The notes below the pieces were generated by a model. The model ran no database searches. It saw only the letters and a program-made list of their open reading frames with translations, and was not told the origin of the DNA. Below are positions 34,450 through 43,976 of a stretch of 64,000 nt of DNA, piece after piece. Source of the DNA: Pseudonocardia sp. N23 (GTDB taxonomy: Bacteria > Actinomycetota > Actinomycetes > Mycobacteriales > Pseudonocardiaceae). The stretch covers positions 99,845 through 163,844 of the forward strand of contig NZ_BEGX01000071.1 in assembly GCF_002583555.1 (NCBI RefSeq), given 5' to 3'. Each line of letters starts with the position of its first letter. Positions within the stretch are counted from its first letter, which is position 1. The position numbers were made by a program, and so were the translations under genes.

Positions 34450-35700
34450 ATGCGGGTCGTGCTGTTCACCGGCAAGGGCGGGGTCGGGAAGACCACCCTG
34501 TCCGCGGCCACCGCCGCCCGGCTGGCGAGGTCGGGGCGCAAGACGCTGGTCGTGTCGACGGACCCGGCGCACTCCCTGGGCGACGCGCTGGAGGCCGACC
34601 TCGACGGCGAGCCGCGGGAGCTGCCGGGCGTCGGCGGGCTGTACGCGGCGCACGTCGACACCCGGGTACTGCTCGACGGCGCCTGGGGCACGCTGCAGGG
34701 GCACCTGCGGGCGCTGCTGGCCGGGATCGGTGTCGACGAGATCCTCGCCGACGAGCTGACCGTGCTGCCCGGCGTCGACGACCTGCTCGCGCTGTCGGAG
34801 GTGCGCAGGCTGGCCGAGACGGGTCTGTGGGAGGTCGTGGTCGTCGACTGCGGCCCGACGGCGGAGACGTTGCGGCTGCTCGCGCTGCCGGAGGCGCTGG
34901 CCGGCTACCTGGAACGGCTGTTCCCGGCACACCGCCGGGCCGTCCGCGGCATGCTCGCGGGGCTGGCCGGGCGGGGCGCGGCCGACTCCGCCGCGCGGCT
35001 CGACCGCACCGTCGACGCCCTCGACGCACTCGCCGAGCAGCTCGGCGGCCTCGCGGGCCTGATCGCCGACCCGGCGCGCAGCAGCGTCCGGCTCGTGCTG
35101 ACCCCGGAGCGGGTCGTCGCCGCCGAGACCCGGCGCACTCTCACCGCCCTTGCGCTGCACGGCATCCGCGTCGACGGGCTGGTCGCCAACCGGGTCGTGC
35201 CGGCGCCGCCGCCGTCGCTGCGCGGGCCCGCGGCGGCATGGCTGCGGGAACGCCACGCCGAGCAGCGTGCTGTTCTCGACGAGCTCGTCGCCGGCGCCGA
35301 CGGTGCGGGTGTGCGCGTGGTCGGGCACACCGCCGCGGAGCCGACGGGGGTGACGGCGCTGCTGGAGCTGGCCGACGACCTCTACGGCGACGCCGACCCC
35401 GTGCCGCCGCCGGGGCCCGCGACGCCCGCGCTCACGGTGCGCCGCACCGCGGGGGAGGGCACCGCGCTCGACTCCGAGTTCGTGATGGACCTCCGCCTTC
35501 CCGGCGCCGACGCCGGGCCGCTGGACCTGGTCCGGGTCGGCGACGAGCTGGTGGTCACCGTCGGGTTCGCGCGGCGTCCGGTGACGTTGCCGTCGGTGCT
35601 GCGCCGCTGCGCGGTCGTCGACGCCCGCCTCGAGGGGACCGGCGACGCCGCGGTGCTGTGTGTGACGTTCCGGCCCGACCCTGCGGCGTGGATGCGATGA
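34450..35700 (+). CDS. ArsA/GET3-like ATPase (Rv2184c type)
   Basis: 416 residues. The deviant Walker A FTGKGGVGKTTLSAATA (6-22), the switch STDPAHSLGDAL and VVVDCGPTAETLRLL mark the ArsA/Get3 branch of SIMIBI ATPases. The last 100 residues add a beta-rich domain (TALDSEFVMDLRLPG, LVRVGDELVVTVGF) like the small alpha-crystallin-like domain of plant and cyanobacterial ArsA homologues. No arsenite-binding Cys cluster is visible, so arsenical export is unlikely; membrane-protein or lipid handling is possible. Its stop overlaps the next start (ATGA). Confidence 0.88.
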   Translation: MRVVLFTGKGGVGKTTLSAATAARLARSGRKTLVVSTDPAHSLGDALEADLDGEPRELPGVGGLYAAHVDTRVLLDGAWGTLQGHLRALLAGIGVDEILADELTVLPGVDDLLALSEVRRLAETGLWEVVVVDCGPTAETLRLLALPEALAGYLERLFPAHRRAVRGMLAGLAGRGAADSAARLDRTVDALDALAEQLGGLAGLIADPARSSVRLVLTPERVVAAETRRTLTALALHGIRVDGLVANRVVPAPPPSLRGPAAAWLRERHAEQRAVLDELVAGADGAGVRVVGHTAAEPTGVTALLELADDLYGDADPVPPPGPATPALTVRRTAGEGTALDSEFVMDLRLPGADAGPLDLVRVGDELVVTVGFARRPVTLPSVLRRCAVVDARLEGTGDAAVLCVTFRPDPAAWMR

Positions 35701-36074
35701 GCGACGGAACCCGCCCTGCCGGGGACTCCTGCGACGGGCACCCCGGTGTCGGCGGCGAGGCCCGCACGCTGCTCGCCGGGCTGATCGACCGGCTGCAGCC
35801 GGCGCTGGACCGCCTCGCCACCGCCCCGCCCGGCGCCGACCGGACCACACCCGCGGCCTGCGCCTCCTGCCCGGTCTGTGCGGTCATCGCCGTGCTCCGC
35901 GGTGAGCGCCCCGAGCTCGCCGCCCAGCTCGCCGAGCACGCGTCAGGGCTGCTCACGGTGCTGCGCGCCGCCCTCGACGAGGGCGCCGGCGCCGCACCGG
36001 CCGCTGGAACCGCCGCCGCGTCCGACCCGTCGCCGCGCCCCCCGGCGCAACGCATCACCGTGACCCGCGGATGA
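35697..36074 (+). CDS. Small protein with a Cys triad, unknown function
   Basis: 125 residues. The N-terminal half forms a helix (TLLAGLIDRLQPALDRLA), followed by ACASCPVCAVIAVLRGERPE with three Cys in C-x2-C-x2-C spacing, and another helix. The tail is disordered. It is coupled to the ArsA-like gene and to the kinase gene by ATGA overlaps on both sides. A protein of this type follows the ATPase in mycobacteria (Rv2183c), so they may work together; the Cys triad could bind metal. Confidence 0.78.
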   Translation: MSDGTRPAGDSCDGHPGVGGEARTLLAGLIDRLQPALDRLATAPPGADRTTPAACASCPVCAVIAVLRGERPELAAQLAEHASGLLTVLRAALDEGAGAAPAAGTAAASDPSPRPPAQRITVTRG

Positions 36075-37084
36075 GCGCCGGACCCGCCGTCGACGAACAG
36101 CTGCTGGCGGTCGGTGTCGACGTGGGCGGCACCAGTGTCCGGGCGGGCGTCGTCGACGCCGAGGGCCAGGTGCTCGACACCGTCCGCGCCCCCACTCCGG
36201 TCGGTGAGGAGGCGCTGGAGGAGACGATCGCGGGCGTCGTCCGCGAGCTCGCCCGCCGCCACCCCGTGCAGGCCGCGGGCCTCGCCCTGGCCGGGTTCAT
36301 CGCCCCCGACCGCGACACCGTCCGCTACGCGCCGCACCTGTCGTGGCGCGACGCCCCCGTCGCGACCCGGGTCGGTGCCCGGCTGGGCCTGCCGACCGTC
36401 GTCGAGCACGACGCGAACGCCGCCGCACTGGCCGAGCGACGGTTCGGCGCGGCTGCGGGCACGTCGACGGCCGTGTTCATCGCGCTGGGCACCGGGATCG
36501 GTGCGGCCCTGCTGATCGGCGGCGAGCTGTTCCGCGGCGCGCACGGCGTCGCACCCGAGCTGGGCCACCTGCGGGTGGTGCCCGACGGGCGGCCCTGCCC
36601 GTGCGGGAAACGTGGCTGCTGGGAGCGCTACTGCAGTGGCACCGCGCTCGCGACGACGGCGCTGGAGCTGCTGGGCGCCGATCGTTCAGGCGGGTCGATA
36701 CTGGCCCGCGACGCCGCCGCCGATCCCGGCCGGATCAGCGGCCAGCGTGTCGCGGCGGCGGCCCGGGAGGGCGACCGCGTCGCCCGCCGCGCGATGGCCG
36801 ACCTCGGCCACTGGCTGGGGGAGGGCCTCGCGCTGGTCGCCGACGTGTTCGACCCGGAGGTGGTCGTCGTCGGCGGCGGGGTGTCGGGGTCGGCGCCGCT
36901 GTTCCTCGACGCCGCCCGCGAGCACTACGCGCGCATCGTGACCGGGGCAGGACACCGGCCGCTGGCTCGGATCCGGACGGCCCAGCTCGGCGAGGCCGCC
37001 GCCGTGGTGGGCGCAGCGCAGCTCGCGCGGGAAGCCGTCACGGCGTCGGACGCCTCGCAGCGCGCGGACGTCGCACGCTCTTGA
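36071..37084 (+). CDS. glk: ROK-family glucokinase
   Basis: 337 residues. GVDVGGTSVRAGVVD is the ATP phosphate loop, HDANAAALAERRFGAA carries the catalytic Asp, and ELGHLRVVPDGRPCPCGKRGCWERYCSG is the zinc-binding ROK signature (split here only by its length; Cys are at the CPCGKRGC core). It phosphorylates glucose with ATP. It forms the end of the ArsA-like operon through an ATGA overlap, an association not obvious from function. It is convergent with the next gene after 24 bases. Confidence 0.92.
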   Translation: MSAGPAVDEQLLAVGVDVGGTSVRAGVVDAEGQVLDTVRAPTPVGEEALEETIAGVVRELARRHPVQAAGLALAGFIAPDRDTVRYAPHLSWRDAPVATRVGARLGLPTVVEHDANAAALAERRFGAAAGTSTAVFIALGTGIGAALLIGGELFRGAHGVAPELGHLRVVPDGRPCPCGKRGCWERYCSGTALATTALELLGADRSGGSILARDAAADPGRISGQRVAAAAREGDRVARRAMADLGHWLGEGLALVADVFDPEVVVVGGGVSGSAPLFLDAAREHYARIVTGAGHRPLARIRTAQLGEAAAVVGAAQLAREAVTASDASQRADVARS

Positions 37085-37108
37085 CCTGCAGGAACGATGC
37101 CGGCACGG

Positions 37109-37615
37109 TCAGAGGACGGCGCCGTCGTCGTCCTCGTCGGGGTCGCCGTCGGCCGGTGTGGGCCACAGCCGCAGCACCAGCCAGCCCAGGCCGGCGGCCA
37201 GCGACAGCAGGCCCAGAGGCAGCCCGTAGACCGACGACATGCCCAGCACGCTCGGCGCGACCACGAGCAGCAGACCCAGCGCGAGCAGCGCGATACCGAC
37301 GATCGCGGGCGGGCCGAGCCGCGGCAGTGGTGGCGGCTCCGGCGGGACGAAGTGCTCGTCGGGCTCGTCGGCGTCGGACGGTTCGTCGGACGTGGGGCGC
37401 GCGATGCCGCGTGCGGGCGTCGGCTCCTCGTCGCGAGGGCCGTCCGGGCGCGGCGGGGCGGGCGCCGCGGCGGGCGTGGCGATCTCGTCGGGCCACTGCG
37501 GGACCGGGCCCTCGCTGCGCCACGCGGCGACGATCCGGTCGAACTCGTCGATCGCCCGGTCCGGGTCGGGGCCACCGGTGCCGGGGCCGCCCCGATCGTC
37601 GGGATCGTGGTTCAA
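37109..37615 (-). CDS. Two-helix membrane protein with acidic N-terminal tail, unknown function
   Basis: 168 residues from TTG 37615, chosen for GGAGGTG 4-5 bases upstream; no ATG or GTG fits as well. Residues 1-100 are acidic and Pro-rich (EFDRIVAAWRSEGPVP, then DEPSDADEPDEHFVPPEPP). Residues about 105-125 (IVGIALLALGLLLVVAP) and 130-150 (LPLGLLSLAAGLGWLVLRLW) are transmembrane. The C-terminus is again acidic. No family recognised beyond actinobacterial DUF308-like small membrane proteins. Confidence 0.72.
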   Translation of the reverse strand: MNHDPDDRGGPGTGGPDPDRAIDEFDRIVAAWRSEGPVPQWPDEIATPAAAPAPPRPDGPRDEEPTPARGIARPTSDEPSDADEPDEHFVPPEPPPLPRLGPPAIVGIALLALGLLLVVAPSVLGMSSVYGLPLGLLSLAAGLGWLVLRLWPTPADGDPDEDDDGAVL

Positions 37616-37887
37616 CCGGCACCTCCCGTGGTCGTCCGGACCCGGCTGGGGTCCGGGGCGACGAAGTCCCGACCATCCTGACACGTCGGGCGTGGAAAAG
37701 GCCCGCCCCGACCGCATCGAGACCGCTCGGCGTCCGAATCGTCCTGAACAGGTGCATCCACGTCCGGGGCGGCGGCGGTGCCGGACGCCCCACGCCCACC
37801 GTCGTGAACCCGTGGGCCCCATCCGGTGGCGGGTGTGGTGGGGCGTCCGTAGGCTGTGCGGCGTCGAGCGGAGGGGAGCCCGCCCCG

Positions 37888-38604
37888 GTGTTGTACTGGT
37901 GGTCGAAGTTCGTACTGCTCGGGCCGTTGATGAGGCTGCTGTGCCGACCCACGATCGAAGGGCTGGAGAACGTCCCGGAGAGGGGCGGCGCGATTCTCGC
38001 GAGCAACCACCTCGCCGTCGTCGACTCGTTCTTCCTGCCGCTGCTCGTCCCGCGCCGGATCACGTTCCTGGCCAAACGCGAGTACTTCACCGAGCCCGGC
38101 CTGATCGGCTTCCTCAAGAAGCAGTTCTTCACCGGGGTCGGTCAGGTGCCGGTCGACCGCTCCGGCGGGTCCGCGGCCCAGGACGCCATGGACACCGCGG
38201 TGCGGCTGCTGCGTGAGGACAAGCTGCTGGGCATCTACCCGGAGGGCACCCGTTCGCCCGACGGGCGGCTCTACAAGGGCAAGACCGGAGTCGCGCGGAT
38301 GGCGCTGGAGGCAGGCGTCCCCGTCGTCCCCGTCGCGATGATCGGCACCGACAAGGTCAACCCGATCGGCTCGCGCATGTGGAAGCCGCACCACGTCCAC
38401 ATCAAGGTGGGCGAGCCGCTCGACTTCTCGCGCTACGCCGGGATGGCGGGCGACCGGTTCATCGAACGGTCGATGACCGACGAGATCATGTACTCGCTCA
38501 TGGAGCTGTCCGGGCAGACCTACGTCGACCTCTACGCGGCGTCGGTCAAGGAGAAGGCCGCGGCCGAGGCAGCCGACCGCGTGCCCGGTACCAAGGCCGG
38601 ATGA
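37888..38604 (+). CDS. plsC: 1-acylglycerol-3-phosphate acyltransferase (PlsC family)
   Basis: 238 residues. The acyltransferase motif NHLAVVDSFFLP is an NHxxxxD variant of HX4D, followed by FLAKREYF, GQVPVDRSGG and YPEGTRSPDGRLYKGKTG. It transfers an acyl chain to lysophosphatidate at the membrane. GTG 37888 has GAGGGGAG about 9 bases upstream, and TAGGCT at 37850 may be the -10. It matches the position of mycobacterial Rv2182c. The first motif position reads Asn-His, which keeps the catalytic His. Confidence 0.92.
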   Translation: MLYWWSKFVLLGPLMRLLCRPTIEGLENVPERGGAILASNHLAVVDSFFLPLLVPRRITFLAKREYFTEPGLIGFLKKQFFTGVGQVPVDRSGGSAAQDAMDTAVRLLREDKLLGIYPEGTRSPDGRLYKGKTGVARMALEAGVPVVPVAMIGTDKVNPIGSRMWKPHHVHIKVGEPLDFSRYAGMAGDRFIERSMTDEIMYSLMELSGQTYVDLYAASVKEKAAAEAADRVPGTKAG

Positions 38605-39274
38605 TCAGCGATCCTCGCCGACGGTCGCCACGTCTCGGTCGTCGCCGAGTCGGCAACCGGTGAGCTGTTGTGCCACAGGGGGATGAGCGCCGTCACGGCG
38701 GGCGACGTCGTCGCCGACTCCGGCCAGCGGTGAGGTTGCCGCCGCCCGCGGGCACCACGTGTTCACCCGCACCAAGCTGTTCCTGATGGACCGGGCCCGC
38801 GGCGAGGGCCTGCGCGGCATGTGCTCCGTTCCACCGCCGCGGCGTCGACGCCGTCTGCCTCGACCAGCCGGTCACCGACCCCGCGACGGCAACCGTCGCC
38901 ACCACCTCGAGGCCCTCGGGGTGTCGTACGCGGACATCTTCCCCAAGCCGCGCCGACGGCGACGTGCTGCGGATGCAGTCCCTGAACCGGGTGCGCATCG
39001 CGGCCGACGACGTCGTCGTCGCCTCCGACTACGGCCGCGACCTGCTCGACTACGTGCTCCCCGACCTGGCCGCAGGCTCCCGGGCCCGACCGTCGGCGGT
39101 GTCGCGGGCCGCCCCGGGCCGGGTGCGCCTGCCGGGTGGTCCGTACGCTCACCTGCGGCCCGGCGGCCGCGGGCGGGAGCCCGTGTCGGCGTCCGGGTGG
39201 TGTCGCCGGCCGCAGCGGTCCGGCGGGGTAGCGGGGGCGCGTGATCGCCCCTGGGCAGCACGAACAGGGACAGG
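38605..39274 (+). pseudogene. Decayed coding stretch, identity unknown
   Basis: About 670 bases without an intact gene. Plus-strand fragments in different frames look protein-like: GRHVSVVAESATGELLCHRG (about 38620), HVFTRTKLFLMDRARGEG (38758), RHHLEALGVSYADIFPK (38896) and LRMQSLNRVRIAADDVVVAS (38970) running into a DLLDYVLPDLAAG end. Their order suggests one former gene with several frameshifts. I could not name the family. The rest (39115-39270) holds the promoter of the next gene. Confidence 0.5.
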
Positions 39275-39763
39275 ATGCGGTTCTTCTACGACTGCGAGTT
39301 CATCGAGGACGGCACGACGATCGATCTCGTGTCCATCGGTGTGGTGGGGGAGGACGGCCGCGAGTTCTACGCCGTCTCCACGGAGTTCGACCCGGGCCGG
39401 GCGGGGGCGTGGGTACGTGCCAACGTGCTGCCCAAGCTGCCGTCGCCCGCCGACGCGGCGTGGCGGTCGCGGGCCGCGATCCGATCGGACCTGCTGGCGT
39501 TCCTCACCGGAGCGCCCGGTGACGTCGAGCTGTGGGCGTGGATCGCCGCCTACGACCACGTCGTGCTGTGTCAGCTGTGGGGAGCGATGCCGGCGTTGCC
39601 GCGGGCCCTGCCGCGGTTCACCCGCGAGCTGCGCCAGCGGTGGGAGGACGCGGGACGTCCGCCGCTGCCACCGCCGTCGTCGGACGCCCACGACGCGCTG
39701 GCCGACGCCCGGCTCAACGCGCGGCGCTGGGAGGCCATCGAGTCGGCGGTCGCGGCCCGCTGA
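39275..39763 (+). CDS. 3'-5' exoribonuclease (Rv2179c type, DEDDh)
   Basis: 162 residues. FFYDCEFIEDGTTIDLVSIG gives the first acidic pair (D and E in DCEF), AWIAAYDHVVLCQLWG the next Asp, and SDAHDALADARLNARRW the closing His and Asp of a DEDDh nuclease. The mycobacterial homologue Rv2179c is a structurally known RNase T-like exoribonuclease that degrades RNA from the 3' end. ATG 39275 begins directly at the first strand, with GGGACAGG upstream. Confidence 0.9.
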   Translation: MRFFYDCEFIEDGTTIDLVSIGVVGEDGREFYAVSTEFDPGRAGAWVRANVLPKLPSPADAAWRSRAAIRSDLLAFLTGAPGDVELWAWIAAYDHVVLCQLWGAMPALPRALPRFTRELRQRWEDAGRPPLPPPSSDAHDALADARLNARRWEAIESAVAAR

Positions 39764-39817
39764 GCGCGGGCCGCGACCGCCCCTCGGATCAGGGGAGTCG
39801 GGCCGGGGGTTCCGAGG

Positions 39818-39961
39818 TCAGGTGAAGATGCTCACGCCGCCGGGGCCGACGAGCAGCCCGACGATGATCAGCACGATGCCCCACAACAGCTGACGACGCA
39901 GGATCGCCACGATGCCGGCGATGACCAGGACGACAGCCAGGATCCACAGAAGAGTTGCCAT
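39818..39961 (-). CDS. GPGG-motif small membrane protein
   Basis: 47 residues, missed by length cut-offs. Two short hydrophobic segments (LLWILAVVLVIAGIVAIL and LLWGIVLIIVGLLVG) flank a basic RRQ turn, and the C-terminus is GPGGVSIFT. This is the layout of the actinobacterial 'GPGG-motif small membrane protein' group, whose function is not known. ATG 39961 is the only start. It is convergent with the exoribonuclease and divergent from the DAHP synthase gene. Confidence 0.82.
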   Translation of the reverse strand: MATLLWILAVVLVIAGIVAILRRQLLWGIVLIIVGLLVGPGGVSIFT

Positions 39962-41523
<1,562 letters not shown>

Positions 41524-41568
41524 GTCCGGAGAATCCTGCCCGGACGACGATCCGGGCTCGGAAGACGG

Positions 41569-41682
41569 GTCAGGGCTCGACGCCTGTCAGGGCTCGGACG
41601 ACGGTCAGGGCTCAGAACCCTGTCAGGGCTCAGAACACGGTCAGGGCTCAGAACACGGTCAGGGCTCAGAACACGGTCAGGG
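41569..41682. repeat. 18-bp tandem repeat array at the 3' end of pknL
   Basis: Units start at 41569, 41586, 41604, 41622, 41640, 41658 and 41676 (plus strand GTCAGGGCTCAGAACACG); the first is 17 bases and the leftmost are diverged. On the minus strand each unit reads CTG ACC GTG TTC TGA GCC, which is the last four codons and stop of pknL, repeated in frame. Confidence 0.92.
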
Positions 41683-43387
41683 TGATCGTGCTGCCGCGCG
41701 GCAGCGACTCGCCGGCGTCGGGGTACTGGGCCACGACCCGTCCGTTGTCGCGGTCGCCGAACGGGAAGTCCGACTCGGTCTCGACGTCGAACCCGGCCTC
41801 GCGCAGAGCCTGCGTGGCCTGGTTGACCCGCATGCCGACGACGTGGGGGACCTCGACGGTCTTGGGCCGCTCGCCCTTGCTGAGCACCAGGGTGACCGGC
41901 GCGCCGACGGGCAGCGCGGTGCCCGCAGCGGGATCGGTGCGCAGCACCGCACCCTCGGGGACGGTGTCGCTGAACTCGGTGGCCGCGACCGAGCGGACCG
42001 GGGTGAGGTCGCCGTCACGGAGCTGCTGCTCGGCGGCGGCGACCGCCGCTCCCGGAGCCACCGCGGGCACCACCGGACGCCCGCTCGACACGGTCAGCTG
42101 CACGTGCGCCCCGCGCAGCAGCCGTGACTGCGGCGCCGGGTCGGCCTGCGCGACCACGTCGGCCGCGATGGAGTCGTGGTGCTCCTCGTTGACCGTTACG
42201 ACCAGGTCGGAGTCGGCCAGCAGTCGTTCCGCCGCCGGCCGGTCGAGACCGACGACCGACGGCATCGCCGTCCACCGGCCGGTGCCCAGCCACCAGGCCG
42301 CGCCCGCCACGACCAGACCGAGCACCAGCACGACCGCGATCCACAGCGCGAGCCAGCGCCGGCCGCGGCGGCGCGCCGCGTGGTGGGTGGCCGGCGCGTC
42401 CGGGGCCGCGGCGGGGGTGAACGCGACAGAACCCGGGGGGCGCTCCATCGTGCGGGTGCCACCCGGGCCGGCCAGGCCCGCCGCGGGCACCGTCAGCTGC
42501 TCCTCCACGGGCCGCACCGGCGGGCGCACCGGCACACGGGGGACACCGAGCCGGTCGCGCACGGCCTGCAACGCGGCCAGGAACGCCCCCGCGTCGGCCG
42601 GGCGGGCCGCCGGGTCGCGCCGGGTCGCCGCCAGGACCAGCTCGTCGAGCTCCGGGGGGACGTCGCCGGCCACCTGCGAGGGGGCCGGGACGTCCTCGTT
42701 GACGTGGCGCAGCGCCACCGTGATCGGCACGTCGGCCACGTACGGCGGGGAGCCGGTCAGCAGTTCGTAGAGCACGATGCCCGCCGAGTAGACGTCGCTG
42801 CGGGCGTCTGCCGCGCCGCTGGCCACCTGCTCGGGGGAGAGGTAGGCGAGAGTGCCCATGATCATGCCGGCGTGGCTGGCGCCGCTCTGGGCGGCCGCGG
42901 TGACCAACCCGAAGTCGGCGACCTTGACCTCACCGGTGTCCGAGATGAGCACGTTCTCGGGTTTGACGTCGCGGTGCACCATGCCGAGCCGGTGCGCCTC
43001 GGCCAGCCCGGCCAGCACCGGCGCCATGACGGCGAACGCCGTGGGCACGCCCACCGCGCCCCGCGCCCGCAGCACATCGCGCAGCGTGCCGCCCTGCACC
43101 AGCTCCATGACCAGGAACAACGCGCCGTCGGGACCGTCGCCCTGGTCGTGCACGTCGACGACGGCCGGGTGGTCGATCCGCGCCGCGAGACGGGCCTCGC
43201 GCTCGAAGCGGGCCCGGAACGCCGGGTCGGCCGCCATGGCGCCGTCCATCACCTTGATCGCGACGGGACGGTCCAGCCTGGTGTCGAGCCCGTGGTAGAC
43301 CGTCGACATGCCGCCCTTGGCGATCACCCCGCCGACGCGGTAGCGCGCATCGAGCAGCGCACCTGCGAATCCGGTCGGGGCGGTCAC
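41666..43387 (-). CDS. pknL: Serine/threonine protein kinase with PASTA domains (PknL type)
   Basis: 573 residues. The kinase domain has a Gly loop IAKGGMSTVYHG (about 20), VAIKVMDG Lys, HRDVKPENVL (about 134) and DFGLVT (about 156). One transmembrane helix (about 347-367) separates it from three extracellular PASTA units (MPSVVGLDRPAAERLL, VPAVAPGAAVAAAEQQL, VPHVVGMRVNQATQAL). PASTA domains sense muropeptides, so it probably regulates envelope growth. GTG 43387 follows TACCGT by 6 bases. In mycobacteria PknL phosphorylates the adjacent Rv2175c; the same neighbour is present here. Confidence 0.95.
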   Translation of the reverse strand: MTAPTGFAGALLDARYRVGGVIAKGGMSTVYHGLDTRLDRPVAIKVMDGAMAADPAFRARFEREARLAARIDHPAVVDVHDQGDGPDGALFLVMELVQGGTLRDVLRARGAVGVPTAFAVMAPVLAGLAEAHRLGMVHRDVKPENVLISDTGEVKVADFGLVTAAAQSGASHAGMIMGTLAYLSPEQVASGAADARSDVYSAGIVLYELLTGSPPYVADVPITVALRHVNEDVPAPSQVAGDVPPELDELVLAATRRDPAARPADAGAFLAALQAVRDRLGVPRVPVRPPVRPVEEQLTVPAAGLAGPGGTRTMERPPGSVAFTPAAAPDAPATHHAARRRGRRWLALWIAVVLVLGLVVAGAAWWLGTGRWTAMPSVVGLDRPAAERLLADSDLVVTVNEEHHDSIAADVVAQADPAPQSRLLRGAHVQLTVSSGRPVVPAVAPGAAVAAAEQQLRDGDLTPVRSVAATEFSDTVPEGAVLRTDPAAGTALPVGAPVTLVLSKGERPKTVEVPHVVGMRVNQATQALREAGFDVETESDFPFGDRDNGRVVAQYPDAGESLPRGSTITLTVF

Positions 43388-43399
43388 CCCCCGACGGTA
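43388..43399 (-). promoter_or_regulatory. Leaderless -10 of pknL
   Basis: TACCGT (43399 to 43394) and 6 bases before GTG 43387. Confidence 0.55.
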
Positions 43400-43454
43400 C
43401 CGTCCGGTCGGAGGCTGCCGGTCATTGCCGGTGATGTGGCATCCTGTGCCGCTG

Positions 43455-43615
43455 TGAGTGAGCGTCAGCGATCGAACCATCTACACAGCGTGTCCGCGAA
43501 GCGTCGGCCGAGCCTTGGCGAGGCCGGACGATGAGTGAGCGTCAGCGATCGAACCATCTACACAGCGTGTCCGCGACGCGTCGGCCGAGCCTTGGCGAGG
43601 CCGGACGATGAGTGA
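43455..43615 (+). repeat. 77-bp tandem duplication with mini-ORFs
   Basis: Units 43455-43531 and 43532-43608 differ by one base (A/C in GCGA[A/C]GCG); the first 8 bases recur at 43609-43615/16. Each unit encodes a 26-residue peptide (SERQRSNHLHSVSA start, RPSLGEAGR end). The first opens with GTG 43454 and stops at 43534; the second opens with ATG 43531 and stops at 43611. Each stop overlaps the next start as ATGA, ending on the ATG (43608) of the helix-turn-helix gene. Confidence 0.92.
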
Positions 43616-43976
43616 GGTGTCGGGCGCCGAGTCGGTGCTCGCCGACGATGTGGTGACCGTTCCGGTCGCCGACGTCGCCGAGGCGTTGTCCGTTCCCGTC
43701 AGCCGCGTGCACCAGCTCGTGCGCGACGGGCAGCTGCTGTCGTTGCGTCGCGACGGGGCCGTCGTTGTCCCCGCCGACTTCCTCGACGCCGACCTCGGGA
43801 TCATCAAGGGTCTGAGCGGCACGATCACGGTGCTGCGTGACGGCGGCTACACCGACTCCGCAATCCTGCGCTGGTTGTACGCCGACGACGAGTCGTTGCC
43901 GGGCACGCCCGTCGCCGCGCTGGTCGCTGGGCGGCACAAGGAGGTCAAGCGTCGCGCGCAGGCGATGGCGTTCTGA
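43608..43976 (+). CDS. Small helix-turn-helix protein (Rv2175c type), PknL neighbour
   Basis: 122 residues. [20 protein letters not shown] is a winged-helix or HTH core, followed by [18 protein letters not shown], and a C-terminal alpha domain [20 protein letters not shown]. In M. tuberculosis the equivalent Rv2175c binds DNA and is phosphorylated by PknL near its N-terminus. The N-terminal tail here ([18 protein letters not shown]) has Ser and Thr that could accept phosphate. The gene starts with an ATGA overlap to a duplicated mini-ORF, and its 3' end overlaps crtB by 32 bases on the other strand. Confidence 0.88.
   Translation: MSEVSGAESVLADDVVTVPVADVAEALSVPVSRVHQLVRDGQLLSLRRDGAVVVPADFLDADLGIIKGLSGTITVLRDGGYTDSAILRWLYADDESLPGTPVAALVAGRHKEVKRRAQAMAF

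Noticed and set aside
34450..35700. Arsenite efflux ATPase
   Set aside because: No arsR, arsB or arsenite-binding Cys are visible; only the ATPase family relationship is supported.
41569..41682. CRISPR-like array
   Set aside because: Units are contiguous 18-mers without spacers and match pknL codons, so it is a simple tandem repeat.
43455..43608. Insertion sequence ends
   Set aside because: A direct tandem duplication without terminal inverted repeats or a transposase.
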